A stretch of 64,000 nt of DNA from Xenorhabdus beddingii (GCF_002127545.1 NZ_MUBK01000014.1:1-64000), one strand, 5' to 3'; positions 35,608 through 45,991 are shown, counted from the stretch's first letter. Made by a program: numbers and translations. The notes: a model not told the origin generated them from the sequence alone.

Positions 35608-38501
35608 TGAGCATTCGCCTTAACCGGTAATTGTTTCTGGAAATCTGACACATAATCGTAAGTTTTCCAGCCTTTCAGTTCAGCATATTGATGAGCAGTG
35701 CCTTTTTTCCCGGTAATTTGGGACATCAATGCCAATCCCTGACGTTTGATCACCGCTTTTTCATAGAACTCAATCAGTTGTGCTTTCGTCACTTTCTCCA
35801 TGGCGGCAATATTTTTCTCTCGCGTATCAAATTTGAAATTATTGCGTCCAAAATCAAAATTATAACGCCCTATTTCGGCATAAAAAGTCTCCGGCGGTTG
35901 ACGCATTTCTGTCAGCAAGGCTTTTTTATACTGTTCAAATTCGGCATCAGGCATTGCTTTCAATTTCTTATCCGCCTGTTGATAGAAATTCTGGTAGCGT
36001 TGGTGCAGGTAGTCCGGTTGCTTGCTGTTACTCTGTAACAGAAAACCTAATCCCCACTGTTCGCCTACATTTTGGCTGAAAGCAAAGACGGCATAGCCAA
36101 GTTGCTCTGTCGTTCTCAATTGATCAAAGAACCATGGTGACAAAATGCTACTCAGCAAACCGGAATAGGCATGGCCAAGGGTGCGGTCATACCCGGTTGG
36201 AATATAGATTTCAGCCAACGCGTTATCCGTGCTGTTCGCCGTTCCCTTAAAATCAACCGCATAATTGCGATCGACCACAAGATGATCGCCCGTCCACCAC
36301 ACCGTTCCCTGATTGGCGAGCTGTTTCTGTGCCGACTGAACGATATGGATACTCTGCTGTTCCGTGAAATTACCGAAGATCAGCGCTTGTAAAGCCGAAT
36401 GTTGGATCATCATCTGGCGGTATTTCACAATATCATCAATGGTGATGGTATCCAGCACCTTCAATTTATCAGCCTGTTCAAAGTAAGGCGTACCCGAAAG
36501 GCGCGAAACAGGCTGCATAGCCATTTGATAGGCTTTGCTATTATTGACGACGTCCTGTTGCATCCGATACCACGATTTTGCCTGATCCAGCTCTGCCTGT
36601 GTTGGTGTAAACGAAATGAACCGGTTAATCACTGAAGTTAACAACTCGGGTAAATGTTGTGTATAGCCGCTGACTCCGATCCTCAGGCCATTAGCATAAC
36701 CCGTAGATATTCCCATGCCCCCAACCGACGCCTGATAGCTCAGTTGGTCCAGTGCCAGCTCAGATAAATAATTCAATAACGTATCTGAAACTTGATCTTT
36801 AATGTTTTTCAATCCATTGGGATTGCGCATCTCCAATGCAATACTGCCCTTGGGTTCATCCGCAAAATATTGGCTAGGCATATAAAGCAAGCGAACATTT
36901 GGCTGTTCCAAAATAATTTTAGGATGTTTTTGGCGATCAGCGGTTTTAATCAGGGACAAATCATCAGGAATATACGGATTCAACTCAGGCAGAGAGAAAG
37001 AGGTACTTTTTTCGAGCGTTGTCCATTCCGTTAGCTGTTTCTGCGTGATTTTATCCACCTGATACGCAGCCTGAACAAAATAAGCCTCTTTGTTATGTGG
37101 CTCTGTTGGGCTGATAAACCAGATACGGGCATTTTCAGGCGTCAGCTCGCTCAAACGGCTGGCTATCGCTTTTGGGTTGAAGTTTTCTGTAAGGGAATAG
37201 GCATCCAGCACATGGGAAACAGGCAGCTCCAGCATGGCATAGGACAATCCCCCAATGTAGTTCATATCCCGCACGATGGACGCATACTGGAATGACAAAT
37301 TGAGCACTTTCGCCATTTCATCAAAATAACTCTTTTGAATGCCCTGTTGTTTTAACAGATTGATGTAGGAAAAAATGGCGGCAATAACCTGATCGCGCTG
37401 TTTCAATCCCTTATCCGTTAATGAAACATAAATACTAAATGTTCCTGAGTTACCATCTACTTTTGGATCTGCGGAAGCACTGATATTTTCGATTAATCCT
37501 TGCTTTTGTAACCAGTCAGATAGCGTATTTTGGCTGTTATTACCAATCAAGTACCCGATATATTGATCTGTTTTGCTGCGAAATTCAGCGCTGTTATCAG
37601 CAATGCTAAATTCCAGATGCAAGGATTTATGAGGCTGTGCAGGTACATAATGGATGATGATGCCTTTTTCTTTATCCGTGATTGCCGGTGCTGTAATGGC
37701 AGGCACTGACGCATGTCGGTTTGGAACACGGCCTAAAGTTTCCGCTGCCAGCTCTGCCAGTTTGTCTATCGATTGATTCCCATACACGATCCCTTTCATC
37801 AAATTGGCGGAGTAATAGCGTTGGTAAAAATCAATCAGTGCCGTGTGTAATTTGCTGTCGGATTTATCTTTGAGTGTTTCTAGATTTCCACCGGCAAAGC
37901 GAGCGTTAGGATGAGCAGGATTGAGGGTTTCTGAACGGATTTGCCAAATGCGATGCCCTTCACCCGCACGGGCAATGGTCATTTCATTATCAACGGCATG
38001 GCGCTCACGATCCGCATTCTCCGGATCCAACAGCGGTTCAGCCAGTGCGTCAGCCAGACGATCAACGGCTTCCGTCAAGGAGCCGTTTTCAACTTCTAAA
38101 TAGAATATCGTACTGCTCGATGTGGTCATCGCGTTATGGCTTCCGCCATGTTTTTGCAGAAAGTCAGTAAAACCACCGGCTTGAGGGTAGCGCTTAGAAC
38201 CCATTAATACCATGTGTTCCAAATAATGAGCCAAACCAAGCTGGTTATCTGGATTTTCCATATGACCGACCGGAAGCGAAACGGCGGCCGATGATTTAAT
38301 GGATTTTTCATCAGAAACCAGTAGGACGGTCATACCATTTTGCAATTGAATGGCTTTATATTGGCGAGGATCGCGATCACTTTTGTGGATCGTCTCCGGC
38401 AATGGTTGCCACAGCGATTGGGCATATGCGGTTACCCCACTCGTTACCCCACACAGTAGCAGAACAAACATCATCATGATGCGGATAATATACTTAGGCA
38501 T
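35604..38501 (-). CDS. ptrA: Protease III (pitrilysin), periplasmic M16 metalloprotease
   Basis: Protease III degrades small peptides in the periplasm and has no known role in recombination despite its place between recC and recB. The 965-residue protein has a signal peptide (about residues 1-28) and the inverted zinc motif HYLEH at residues 92-96 ('LAHYLEHMVLMGS') with the third ligand in 'ADRERHAVDNEMTIA'. Four M16-type domains follow. It starts 19 bases after the recC stop and overlaps the recB start, so the enterobacterial recC-ptrA-recB-recD operon is intact. Confidence 0.96.
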   Translation of the reverse strand: MPKYIIRIMMMFVLLLCGVTSGVTAYAQSLWQPLPETIHKSDRDPRQYKAIQLQNGMTVLLVSDEKSIKSSAAVSLPVGHMENPDNQLGLAHYLEHMVLMGSKRYPQAGGFTDFLQKHGGSHNAMTTSSSTIFYLEVENGSLTEAVDRLADALAEPLLDPENADRERHAVDNEMTIARAGEGHRIWQIRSETLNPAHPNARFAGGNLETLKDKSDSKLHTALIDFYQRYYSANLMKGIVYGNQSIDKLAELAAETLGRVPNRHASVPAITAPAITDKEKGIIIHYVPAQPHKSLHLEFSIADNSAEFRSKTDQYIGYLIGNNSQNTLSDWLQKQGLIENISASADPKVDGNSGTFSIYVSLTDKGLKQRDQVIAAIFSYINLLKQQGIQKSYFDEMAKVLNLSFQYASIVRDMNYIGGLSYAMLELPVSHVLDAYSLTENFNPKAIASRLSELTPENARIWFISPTEPHNKEAYFVQAAYQVDKITQKQLTEWTTLEKSTSFSLPELNPYIPDDLSLIKTADRQKHPKIILEQPNVRLLYMPSQYFADEPKGSIALEMRNPNGLKNIKDQVSDTLLNYLSELALDQLSYQASVGGMGISTGYANGLRIGVSGYTQHLPELLTSVINRFISFTPTQAELDQAKSWYRMQQDVVNNSKAYQMAMQPVSRLSGTPYFEQADKLKVLDTITIDDIVKYRQMMIQHSALQALIFGNFTEQQSIHIVQSAQKQLANQGTVWWTGDHLVVDRNYAVDFKGTANSTDNALAEIYIPTGYDRTLGHAYSGLLSSILSPWFFDQLRTTEQLGYAVFAFSQNVGEQWGLGFLLQSNSKQPDYLHQRYQNFYQQADKKLKAMPDAEFEQYKKALLTEMRQPPETFYAEIGRYNFDFGRNNFKFDTREKNIAAMEKVTKAQLIEFYEKAVIKRQGLALMSQITGKKGTAHQYAELKGWKTYDYVSDFQKQLPVKANAQ

Positions 38502-38520
38502 AACCTAATATTCTCCCTAT

Positions 38521-41500
38521 TTATTTGAACAACGAGCCATTTGAATACCGGGCCATAGGCAACAAATAGCGCTGAATTTCGCGTTTCATACGCGCCAAAA
38601 GTGATTGATCAACTTGCCGGAAAGCCCGTTGTACATAGTGATCGTAACTTTCGCCTTTTTTATCATGTGTTCCCAGCCATTGTTCCATCAGCTTACTTTC
38701 AGCACTTTGTTGAGCTTCCTCACTAAAGTCGATTTCCTGACTTTGCTTGTTAAAACAATCCATCAACCATGCCCAACCGCTTCGACAAAAGAGGGGGAGA
38801 GGTTCAGACATCCCTTGAAAATAGCCTTCTACCATCTGATTCAGATAGTTTCTCGCTTCATCCTGCCCTACTGGCAGGAATCGACAATCCGGCACATTTT
38901 TACCCTCCTTCTCTCTTTTGTCTTTTTTCCCCGTTCCATACATGCGACTTTCGCGGGTTCCACCTGAAAGGCAATAGGCAAGATGTTCAATCCATAATTG
39001 GATACTATCATTGGCCGTTAAGTTCGCCGGACGCCAACGTAAAATTCCATCAGGCTGTACCTGATTGATTTTTCCGGTCAATATTACGCTGTTCAGTTCC
39101 TCATACAAGTTGATGGAGAAAGTCTCCGTTCTTTCTTCACGGACTTTATCCGCCAATGGCCGCATGGAACCCAATTGTTCTTCCCAATAGACCTCACCAA
39201 AAGAGCCATATGGCAATCCCCCTGATGCCCGGAGATGATGGAACAAAGACTCTGGTGCTCCTTGTTCTATCAAGATACTGAGTAACAGTTGGTTAAATTG
39301 ATAACGTTGCAGATTATCCAGGACAAAAGGTTCTTCTTCAGGTAGTTCCCTCTCTTCAATAACAAAATGGACTTTTAGTCGTTGCTGAAAAAAGGCCCTG
39401 ACAGGATGGCGATAAAAACGGATCAATTCATCCAATCCAATTTCTTTTACTGCACCACGATCAAAAGCAATCGGCTGGCAGAAATCAGCCCCTGAAATGC
39501 CCTGCTGCGTCGCTGCGGGCAGCCATTCTGTGGCATAACTTTGTAAGTTATGGTCAGGCAGGAAATTTTCTGTCGCAAAAGGAACCCGGGTATGCTGTGA
39601 AAGCAAATGATCTCTGGCATTTTTCGCACTGTCATCAACATTCAGCATTTCATCACCCGATCGACAAAAGCTCTGGCAGACATAATCCAGTAGCTCATTG
39701 ACCAAAACAGAGGGGTTGCACTCGGTATCATCCCGAATCGATTTACCGATATAGCTGATATAAAAAAATTTCTCCGCTGAAACCAACGCTTCCAGAAAGA
39801 GATAACGGTCATCATCACGCCGTTTTCTATCCCCCCGCTGCGTCTTTTCCACCATAAGATCAAACCCAAGCGGAGAGATTGTGCGCGGATAAACACCATC
39901 GTTCATTCCCAACAGGCAGACAACTTTAAAAGGGATGGAGCGCATGGGCATCAGGGTACAAAAATTAAGTGATCCGGCTAAGAAGCGCTGGCTGATCTTC
40001 TCATTATCAAAACGAAACGCCAATTCATCACGCAATAGCACCAAAGGGACATGCTCGTTGTAATGAGCATTAAGGCCGTTATCAATCACTTTTTGCCATT
40101 GCTGCGTGATCAGTGCCAATACCAGTTCAATTTCATCATCCGCTGCGAAAAAAGTGTCCAACAGTTGCGGACAGACGGCCAACCAATCCGACAATGGCTG
40201 TGCTTCACTCAAAATTTTACGCCAGCGATTCAGTTCCATTAAAAACTCGGCGAGCTGTCCGGCAAGTTCAGCAGCAAGGCCACTGGATTCATCATAAGGC
40301 AACACCTCATTCCACGGCCCCGCATGGCTATCCATCGCATAACCCAATAACATCCTCATCAGGCCAAAGCGCCAGGTATTCTGCCCTGTAGCAGGCAAAG
40401 ACAATGCCTCGATATTGTCATCATCCAGCCCCCAGCAGATCCCTGATTCTTTTACCCAACGCCGCAATAAACGCAGCCCCTCTTCCTGAATCTCAAATTT
40501 ACAGGCTAAAGCCGGCACTTCCAATAATGCCAGCACCTGCTCGGCCGTAAATCGACTCTGCGGTAAATCCAACAACGTCATGAATGCCTGTAAAACAGGG
40601 TGCGCCTGACGAACTTTACGGTCAGAAATGGCAAAAGGGATATAGCGATCATCGGGTGCATTGCCGAAAACCGCCTGAATATAGGGGGCGTAGCTGTCAA
40701 TATCAGCCATCATCACAATGATATCCCTCGGTAACAGCAAGGGGTCATTATCCAACAAATGCAGGATCTGATCCTGCAACACTTCGACTTCCCTTTGTGG
40801 ACTATGGCATGAATGAAAAGTCAGGGAACGATCCGCACTGTCAAACGGGCGTTTTTTTAAACTATTTTTGAAAGTAATATCCGTAGAACCAATCTGAGTA
40901 TGATCTTCAAGATTAAGGATATCCCGTTGGACTTGATGCAAGATGCAGTCAGATTCCAGTTCAACAAAAGCATGAACATCGGAATCCGGCTCTAATTGTG
41001 ACAGCAGGTAGAGGTTATCCCTGCCCAATTTTCCCCAGGATGCCAAGAGTGGATTATTCAGATACTGTTCCCCTTCTTCATTGAAGAGTGATGGCGCATT
41101 ATCAGGATCTTTGAATCTTTCCAGCAATTTTCTGCTTTTATAATGTTTGGGTTTACGGCTGTTTAACTTGGCAAGGAACGCATAACTCTGGATATCTCCC
41201 CAATAATATTGGCACGGGTTAGTAAACATCAGATGAATATCAATATGTTGTCCCAATGCCTGAAAGACTTGCAGATAAACGGGGGGCAATGCAGATATTC
41301 CACAGATGAAAATACGTGAGGGAAGGTTGGCCAATGGAAAATTTCCATTGGCCAAGGTTTCTATAAATCGGTGATATAAATTGGCGCGGTGCCACATTGG
41401 CTGTTGTAGCTGATGAGTATATTCTGTCAGTTCAGACCAGAGTCTTTTTTGCCACAATTGATTGTTGCTCAACCCATCAATTAATTGACCGTTTTCCCAG

Positions 41501-41943
41501 CTCTCTAACCATTGCGGACGATAAACCAGATATTGGTCGAATAGATCGGCAACCCTACCCGCTAACTGGTGGATTTTACGTTTATCGATATCCTGATCAA
41601 GATAGTGCCTGAGTGCTGAAAATTCGGGTTCCGTTAACAAATTAGGCAGTAATGTCATTAACTTCCATTTCATGGCATCCTTGCTAAACGCACTATCTTT
41701 AGGGACATCGGGTAATATCTGAGTGAACATCTGCCAGATAAACGTCGCAGGAAGCGGAAATTCCATGTTCGCAGCAATGCCCAGTTTTTCTGCCAACTGA
41801 ATTTGCAACCACTGTGACATTCCCGGGCTTTGAACCAAAATCATTTCTTTGCCAAATGGGTCAGAAAGGGGGTTTTCCCCGATCAATATCGCCATCAACT
41901 CCTTAAGAATATCGAGTTGATTTGAATGGTAAACTCTAAACAT
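38521..41943 (-). CDS. recC: RecBCD exonuclease V gamma subunit RecC
   Basis: RecC recognises Chi and splits the DNA strands inside RecBCD. ATG 41943 (MFRVYHSNQLDIL) aligns with the E. coli start (MLRVYHSN); the upstream six codons to 41961 are dropped. The 1140-residue protein has 'EMILVQSPGMSQWLQIQLAE', 'MEFPLPATFIWQMF', 'RIFICGISALPPVYL' and 'LGMNDGVYPRTISPLGFDLM', all conserved in RecC, whose helicase motifs are degenerate as expected. Its start overlaps the end of the preceding pseudopilin gene by eight bases. Confidence 0.96.
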   Translation of the reverse strand: MFRVYHSNQLDILKELMAILIGENPLSDPFGKEMILVQSPGMSQWLQIQLAEKLGIAANMEFPLPATFIWQMFTQILPDVPKDSAFSKDAMKWKLMTLLPNLLTEPEFSALRHYLDQDIDKRKIHQLAGRVADLFDQYLVYRPQWLESWENGQLIDGLSNNQLWQKRLWSELTEYTHQLQQPMWHRANLYHRFIETLANGNFPLANLPSRIFICGISALPPVYLQVFQALGQHIDIHLMFTNPCQYYWGDIQSYAFLAKLNSRKPKHYKSRKLLERFKDPDNAPSLFNEEGEQYLNNPLLASWGKLGRDNLYLLSQLEPDSDVHAFVELESDCILHQVQRDILNLEDHTQIGSTDITFKNSLKKRPFDSADRSLTFHSCHSPQREVEVLQDQILHLLDNDPLLLPRDIIVMMADIDSYAPYIQAVFGNAPDDRYIPFAISDRKVRQAHPVLQAFMTLLDLPQSRFTAEQVLALLEVPALACKFEIQEEGLRLLRRWVKESGICWGLDDDNIEALSLPATGQNTWRFGLMRMLLGYAMDSHAGPWNEVLPYDESSGLAAELAGQLAEFLMELNRWRKILSEAQPLSDWLAVCPQLLDTFFAADDEIELVLALITQQWQKVIDNGLNAHYNEHVPLVLLRDELAFRFDNEKISQRFLAGSLNFCTLMPMRSIPFKVVCLLGMNDGVYPRTISPLGFDLMVEKTQRGDRKRRDDDRYLFLEALVSAEKFFYISYIGKSIRDDTECNPSVLVNELLDYVCQSFCRSGDEMLNVDDSAKNARDHLLSQHTRVPFATENFLPDHNLQSYATEWLPAATQQGISGADFCQPIAFDRGAVKEIGLDELIRFYRHPVRAFFQQRLKVHFVIEERELPEEEPFVLDNLQRYQFNQLLLSILIEQGAPESLFHHLRASGGLPYGSFGEVYWEEQLGSMRPLADKVREERTETFSINLYEELNSVILTGKINQVQPDGILRWRPANLTANDSIQLWIEHLAYCLSGGTRESRMYGTGKKDKREKEGKNVPDCRFLPVGQDEARNYLNQMVEGYFQGMSEPLPLFCRSGWAWLMDCFNKQSQEIDFSEEAQQSAESKLMEQWLGTHDKKGESYDHYVQRAFRQVDQSLLARMKREIQRYLLPMARYSNGSLFK

Positions 41944-42319
41944 CAATGCTCCCACTTGCACAAAACCAGCGTTCTAATTTACTCGGTTTATTGTAATGTA
42001 CTGTCAATTTAACGGTTACCCGAAAGCATCCCTGAGAGTGAAAATCTCGCTGAAACTCCATGTTCCATTTCTGCCTTGATGCCATTTCTCCCTCTGTTTG
42101 ATTTGAACCTATCAGCCCCTGCAAACGTTCATACTGCTCCAACTGATCATGGGCATAGCGCATTGCGTTAAGTTGTCCCCAGTATTGCTGAAAATTTGCT
42201 GACAATGCCTGATGGTAGCGCATTAAACCCAATAGAGAGATCGCAAATACTACCGATGCCACCAAGACTTCTGGCAAACTCATGCCCCCTTGACTCTCAG
42301 CTTGATGGACTCTTTTCAT
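41936..42319 (-). CDS. ppdC: Prepilin-type minor pseudopilin PpdC-like
   Basis: ATG 42319 overlaps the ygdB-like stop (ATGA); the ORF could be extended to TTG 42325. The 127-residue protein has the type IV prepilin cleavage motif with Gly then Met at +1 ('GMSLPEVLVASVVFAI') and a hydrophobic helix. The C-terminal region has two Cys residues. PpdABC/YgdB are minor pilins or pseudopilins of unknown assembly; by position this is ppdC. Glu at +5 of the mature form is present (LPEV). Confidence 0.85.
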   Translation of the reverse strand: MKRVHQAESQGGMSLPEVLVASVVFAISLLGLMRYHQALSANFQQYWGQLNAMRYAHDQLEQYERLQGLIGSNQTEGEMASRQKWNMEFQRDFHSQGCFRVTVKLTVHYNKPSKLERWFCASGSIDV

Positions 42320-42774
42320 AAACAAAACTCAGCCTGAGGAACCGGACAAAAATCCAACCAACCACTTTCAACGGGGATCAGCCCACTAGAAATAAGTGTA
42401 TCTTGATTTACGTGTTTCATCTGTTTCATCCATTGATAAAGTTCAACATTTTCCCCTGACGTAAGTTGGGCAATGCCTTTTAATAAAAAAAGATCATCCG
42501 AATAACGCCTTAAGCAACTATGCAAATTAAATTCAGCCTGCTGCAAACAAAGCCAGCCCTCCATTTCTGGTTGATTGATCTGCCATGACTGCACTTTGCC
42601 CCATGCCAGTGATGATTCTGCCCGCAGAAAAGCCTTTAAATAATTTTGTTCATCCATCATCATGAGCAGCGCGTTTTCCTGTTGATAATGCAGCGCTTTC
42701 AACATCATTAAGCTCAACGCCAATAACATCATGATAGAGACCAGTAAAACATTTCCCTGTTGCCTATCTGCCAT
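42316..42774 (-). CDS. ygdB: YgdB-like (DUF2509) pseudopilin-associated protein
   Basis: ATG 42774 (MADRQQGNVLLVSIMMLL) is preferred: GAAGAGG lies upstream and it matches the short basic N-terminus of E. coli YgdB (MNREKGVSS). The longer frame to 42831 would overlap ppdB. The 152-residue protein has one N-terminal membrane helix, then a periplasmic domain with 'AESSLAWGKVQSWQ' and a C-terminal 'SGWLDFCPVPQAEFC' that matches the family tail (GWSDFCP). It belongs to the four-gene pseudopilin set upstream of recC. Confidence 0.85.
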   Translation of the reverse strand: MADRQQGNVLLVSIMMLLALSLMMLKALHYQQENALLMMMDEQNYLKAFLRAESSLAWGKVQSWQINQPEMEGWLCLQQAEFNLHSCLRRYSDDLFLLKGIAQLTSGENVELYQWMKQMKHVNQDTLISSGLIPVESGWLDFCPVPQAEFCL

Positions 42775-42781
42775 ATCCTCT

Positions 42782-43429
42782 TCACTCCCTGACATTACGC
42801 AATCGGATCGTCGTTTGATGGCGATATACAATAAGTGGAGATTTCAGCCACCGGGCTGTGATGGATAAAGTGACAAAAATCAGTTCCCCTTTTGCCTGTG
42901 ATTTTTCAAGATGAAAGGTCTCAATCACGATCTCTTTTGGGTCAAATAACCGTTCCCAGCCATTTTCCTGACAATCACCCGCGCCTCTTTTCCATTCGAG
43001 AGCCCGGTTATTTAGGCGATAACCAAAAAACTCGGATTCAATATGATCAGGTTTTTCCCATCGATGATTTAAATTGAGATCAAAAGCGACAATAAAACAG
43101 GAATTGGGCAATTCCGTATTTTTATTTTTAATCATCAATGGCTCACCTTCACACAATTTTTTATCCAGACAATAACCTGCCCGCCGGATATCTTTTTCCA
43201 TCAAATAAACGGTTCTATTCACCAGATAATGCAGCCGATATTGACGATAGAGATCGAGAATTTGACCAGATAAGACCGGATAAGTTTTGGTCATGGCAAC
43301 CAGTATTACGCTGCTAATCAACATGGCTGCCATCACTTCCAGCAAGGAAAATCCAGCCTGTTTTTGTTTAAAACAAAAAATAGGTTTTAAACAAAAAATA
43401 GGTTTAAAACAGAAATTCGTCAGCATCAT
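42782..43429 (-). CDS. ppdB: Prepilin-type minor pseudopilin PpdB-like
   Basis: The 215-residue protein has the prepilin motif 'AGFSLLEVMAAMLISSVIL' starting at about residue 25 and a large C-terminal domain with Cys residues. The leader before the cleavage site is unusually long for its type because of an in-frame 18-bp tandem duplication giving KPIFCL-KPIFCF. The start overlaps the ppdA-like stop by four bases. Prepilin peptidase is not in the window. By position and motif this is ppdB. Confidence 0.83.
   Translation of the reverse strand: MMLTNFCFKPIFCLKPIFCFKQKQAGFSLLEVMAAMLISSVILVAMTKTYPVLSGQILDLYRQYRLHYLVNRTVYLMEKDIRRAGYCLDKKLCEGEPLMIKNKNTELPNSCFIVAFDLNLNHRWEKPDHIESEFFGYRLNNRALEWKRGAGDCQENGWERLFDPKEIVIETFHLEKSQAKGELIFVTLSITARWLKSPLIVYRHQTTIRLRNVRE
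43371..43406. repeat. 18-bp in-frame tandem duplication in the ppdB leader
   Basis: AAACAAAAAATAGGTTT(T/A) is present twice in a row on the plus strand; on the coding strand it doubles a six-residue unit (KPIFC plus Leu/Phe) in the prepilin leader peptide. Confidence 0.9.
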
Positions 43430-44031
43430 GGATTTTTTATTCCCTCACAATTAGGCAGTTGACTCATTGTATTGCTGCATGTCCTAATCCGGCCGCGTCC
43501 CGAAATTACGATGCTAATTTCACCAGCCGCGTTCGCCAGAGTAAAACTGGCTGGTATTGCTGTATTTCTGATCCCATAAAAATTAATGCGATCATCCGTG
43601 GAAAATGGCAAAAATACATCTTCATGAGGAGAATTAACTCGTTCCCTCTCGCCTTCACTGCAAGCAGCTATTTTGGTTACAGACGAGACCAAACACCAAG
43701 AATGCCCCATAACCACCCATAAGGTGCGATCCTGATTCAAATAGTTTGCCAACGCCTGTTGTCTTTCCATAAATGACAGAACATTATGCACGGCGGATTG
43801 CAAACGCAGACGTTTTTGGTATTTCCCCCAATAATACAATCCACAAGACAAACTGATGGAGATGATGAGCATCGCTATCAATAACTCCAATAGTGTAAAG
43901 CCTGATTGTTCGGGACTCTTTATTTTGCTATTTACGCTTCTATTTATCCTTCTATTTACCGCACTATTTATCAGGTCATTCCCAGAGCATTTTTTTCTGT
44001 CGTCATTATCGTCATAACCTATTTTCGCCAT
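43426..44031 (-). CDS. ppdA: Prepilin-type minor pseudopilin PpdA-like
   Basis: The 201-residue protein has the motif 'SGFTLLELLIAMLIISISL' beginning near residue 43, then a GspH-like C-terminal domain with 'LWVVMGHSWCLV' and two Cys residues near the end. The 42-residue leader is much longer than the usual 6-25 of prepilins. Part of it is a four-fold 12-bp repeat (LINS AVNR RINR SVNS). No internal start codon exists between ATG 44031 and the cleavage site. It heads the pseudopilin set downstream of thyA. Confidence 0.8.
   Translation of the reverse strand: MAKIGYDDNDDRKKCSGNDLINSAVNRRINRSVNSKIKSPEQSGFTLLELLIAMLIISISLSCGLYYWGKYQKRLRLQSAVHNVLSFMERQQALANYLNQDRTLWVVMGHSWCLVSSVTKIAACSEGERERVNSPHEDVFLPFSTDDRINFYGIRNTAIPASFTLANAAGEISIVISGRGRIRTCSNTMSQLPNCEGIKNP
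43928..43975. repeat. 12-bp imperfect tandem repeat (four copies) in the ppdA leader
   Basis: CTATTTA followed by five variable bases occurs four times in succession (43928, 43940, 43952, 43964), giving four-residue repeats of the form (I/V)N(S/R)x in frame. Confidence 0.88.
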
Positions 44032-44309
44032 ATCCGTTTTCTCTGTTTCTATTTCAGGAGTGCGTTTTCCGGCTGAAAATATCTTTGATTCATAGCAACA
44101 TGAAAAGACGATTAATCACATTATGCGAAGCGATTTCCGAGAAGAATAACCGTGAAATGATTTTTTCATTTTATTTGTGGAGCGACACGCAAAAGTGATA
44201 AGGGGCTGATTTTTAATCTTGAGAACCGTTGATGATAAATGTAAAAAGAGCAGGCAAAACCCGCTCTTTAACAATTTGGTATTCGTTTGGAAACGATGGG
44301 AATAGTTTC
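44032..44309. other. Intergenic region between thyA and the pseudopilin genes
   Basis: About 280 bases with no gene. It contains the thyA terminator (44243-44269) and should contain the promoter of the pseudopilin-recC operon in its left half. Confidence 0.5.
44243..44269 (-). terminator. Rho-independent terminator after thyA
   Basis: On the minus strand AAAGAGCGGG-TTTTG-CCTGCTCTTT forms a stem (one mismatch) ending in a run of Ts, about 40 bases after the thyA stop. Confidence 0.8.
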
Positions 44310-45104
44310 TTAAATCGCGACCGGGGCTTTAATGCCCGGATGCGGATCATAATCCACGATGTCAAAATCTTCGAATCGATAATCAAACAATGAGTCAGGC
44401 TTACGCTTAATCACCAATTTAGGCAACGCACGCGGCTCACGGCTTAATTGAAGTTTAGTTTGTTCCATATGATTGCTGTAAAGATGGGTGTCTCCGCCGG
44501 TCCAAACAAAGTCACCCACTTCAAGATCACACTGTTGAGCCATCATATGCACTAACAAAGCATAGCTGGCAATGTTGAATGGCAATCCTAAAAACACATC
44601 ACAGGAGCGCTGATAAAGCTGGCAGGACAGTTTGCCATCTGCTACGTAGAACTGGAAAAAAGCATGGCATGGCGCCAATGCCATTTTATCCAATTCGCCA
44701 ACGTTCCATGCGGAAACAATAATCCGGCGTGAATTAGGATCACTTTTCAATTGCTCAAGAACTTGGGCTAGCTGATCGATCTGACGACCGTCCGCCGAGC
44801 CCCAGGCGCGCCATTGTTTACCGTAAACCGGCCCTAAATCTCCATTTTCGTCAGCCCATTCATCCCAGATGGTCACGCCATTATCATGCAGGTATTGGGT
44901 ATTGGTATCGCCCTTTAAGAACCAAAGCAGTTCATGGATGATGGAACGAAGATGGCAACGCTTGGTGGTTACCAGTGGGAAACCGTCTTGCAAATTGAAA
45001 CGCATCTGATGACCAAAGAGAGAGAGCGTCCCCGTCCCCGTGCGATCATCTTTTACTGTGCCTTCTTCCAGCACTTTTTTCATTAAATCCAGATACTGTT
45101 TCAT
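44310..45104 (-). CDS. thyA: Thymidylate synthase
   Basis: ThyA makes dTMP from dUMP with methylene-THF. ATG 45104 ([15 protein letters not shown]) gives 264 residues, exactly the E. coli length, and overlaps the lgt stop (ATGA); the longer frame to 45149 is rejected. The active-site Cys lies in '[19 protein letters not shown]', with '[19 protein letters not shown]' for folate and dUMP contacts and '[11 protein letters not shown]' at the C-terminus. It is coupled to lgt as in E. coli. Confidence 0.97.
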   Translation of the reverse strand: MKQYLDLMKKVLEEGTVKDDRTGTGTLSLFGHQMRFNLQDGFPLVTTKRCHLRSIIHELLWFLKGDTNTQYLHDNGVTIWDEWADENGDLGPVYGKQWRAWGSADGRQIDQLAQVLEQLKSDPNSRRIIVSAWNVGELDKMALAPCHAFFQFYVADGKLSCQLYQRSCDVFLGLPFNIASYALLVHMMAQQCDLEVGDFVWTGGDTHLYSNHMEQTKLQLSREPRALPKLVIKRKPDSLFDYRFEDFDIVDYDPHPGIKAPVAI

Positions 45105-45991
45105 TTTGCCTCTTGTATCTTGTTGTCTTGAATCTTGTTGCGAGGACATTTATATGCCCATATCATCAGTAAAATTCCCACTAAGATCATTGGAACTGAA
45201 AGGATTTGTCCCATACTGATCCCGTCGAATAACCCGAGTTGTGCATCAGGCTGGCGGAAAAATTCGACTATTATGCGGAATATGCCGTAACCAATCAGGA
45301 ACAGTCCTGAAACGCTGCCCATCGGACGGGGTTTGCGGATAAATAAATTGAGGATGATAAACAGTACAATCCCCTCAAGCACCATCTCATATAACTGTGA
45401 TGGATGGCGTGGCAGGACACCATATTCTTCCAGAATCGGCCATAAAGAAGGATCGGCTGTCGCCATTGCAATGTCTTCACTGCGAGAATGCGGGAACAGG
45501 ATCGCCCACGGCGTATCAAGCGTGACACGGCCCCATAGCTCGCCGTTGATAAAGTTGCCGATACGCCCTACTCCCAGACCAAAAGGGATCAGTGGAGCAA
45601 CGAAATCAGCGACCTGCAAGAAGTGACGTTTAGTCCGGCGGGAAAACCACCACATGGCGCAGATAACCCCTATCAGCCCACCGTGGAAAGACATGCCCCC
45701 ATCCCAAACCTTGAACAGATAAAGGGGATTATCAAGGAACATCGGGAGGTTATAAAACAGGACATAACCGAGGCGCCCACCGACAAAAACCCCGACAAAC
45801 CCTGTATACAGCAAGTTCTCGACTTCCACTTTGTTCCAGCCACTGTTTGGTTTTGCCGCACGACGATTTGCCAACCACATAGCAAAAACAAAACCAACCA
45901 GATACATAAAACCGTACCAGTGAAGAGATACAGGCCCGATGGAAAATATGACAGGGTCAATTTTAGGAAATTCCAGATAGCTAGTGCTCAT
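45101..45991 (-). CDS. lgt: Prolipoprotein diacylglyceryl transferase
   Basis: Lgt adds diacylglycerol to the lipobox Cys of prolipoproteins in the inner membrane. The 296-residue protein has seven hydrophobic segments. The family signature is '[17 protein letters not shown]' at about residues 139-155, with '[11 protein letters not shown]' and '[18 protein letters not shown]' elsewhere. The C-terminus carries an in-frame 15-bp duplication ([10 protein letters not shown]) just before the stop, beyond the conserved part. It is transcribed with thyA. Confidence 0.96.
   Translation of the reverse strand: MSTSYLEFPKIDPVIFSIGPVSLHWYGFMYLVGFVFAMWLANRRAAKPNSGWNKVEVENLLYTGFVGVFVGGRLGYVLFYNLPMFLDNPLYLFKVWDGGMSFHGGLIGVICAMWWFSRRTKRHFLQVADFVAPLIPFGLGVGRIGNFINGELWGRVTLDTPWAILFPHSRSEDIAMATADPSLWPILEEYGVLPRHPSQLYEMVLEGIVLFIILNLFIRKPRPMGSVSGLFLIGYGIFRIIVEFFRQPDAQLGLFDGISMGQILSVPMILVGILLMIWAYKCPRNKIQDNKIQEAK
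45111..45140. repeat. 15-bp tandem duplication at the lgt 3' end
   Basis: TCTTGTATCTTGTTG and TCTTGAATCTTGTTG lie in succession, one mismatch apart, doubling a five-residue unit in the Lgt C-terminus. Confidence 0.9.
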
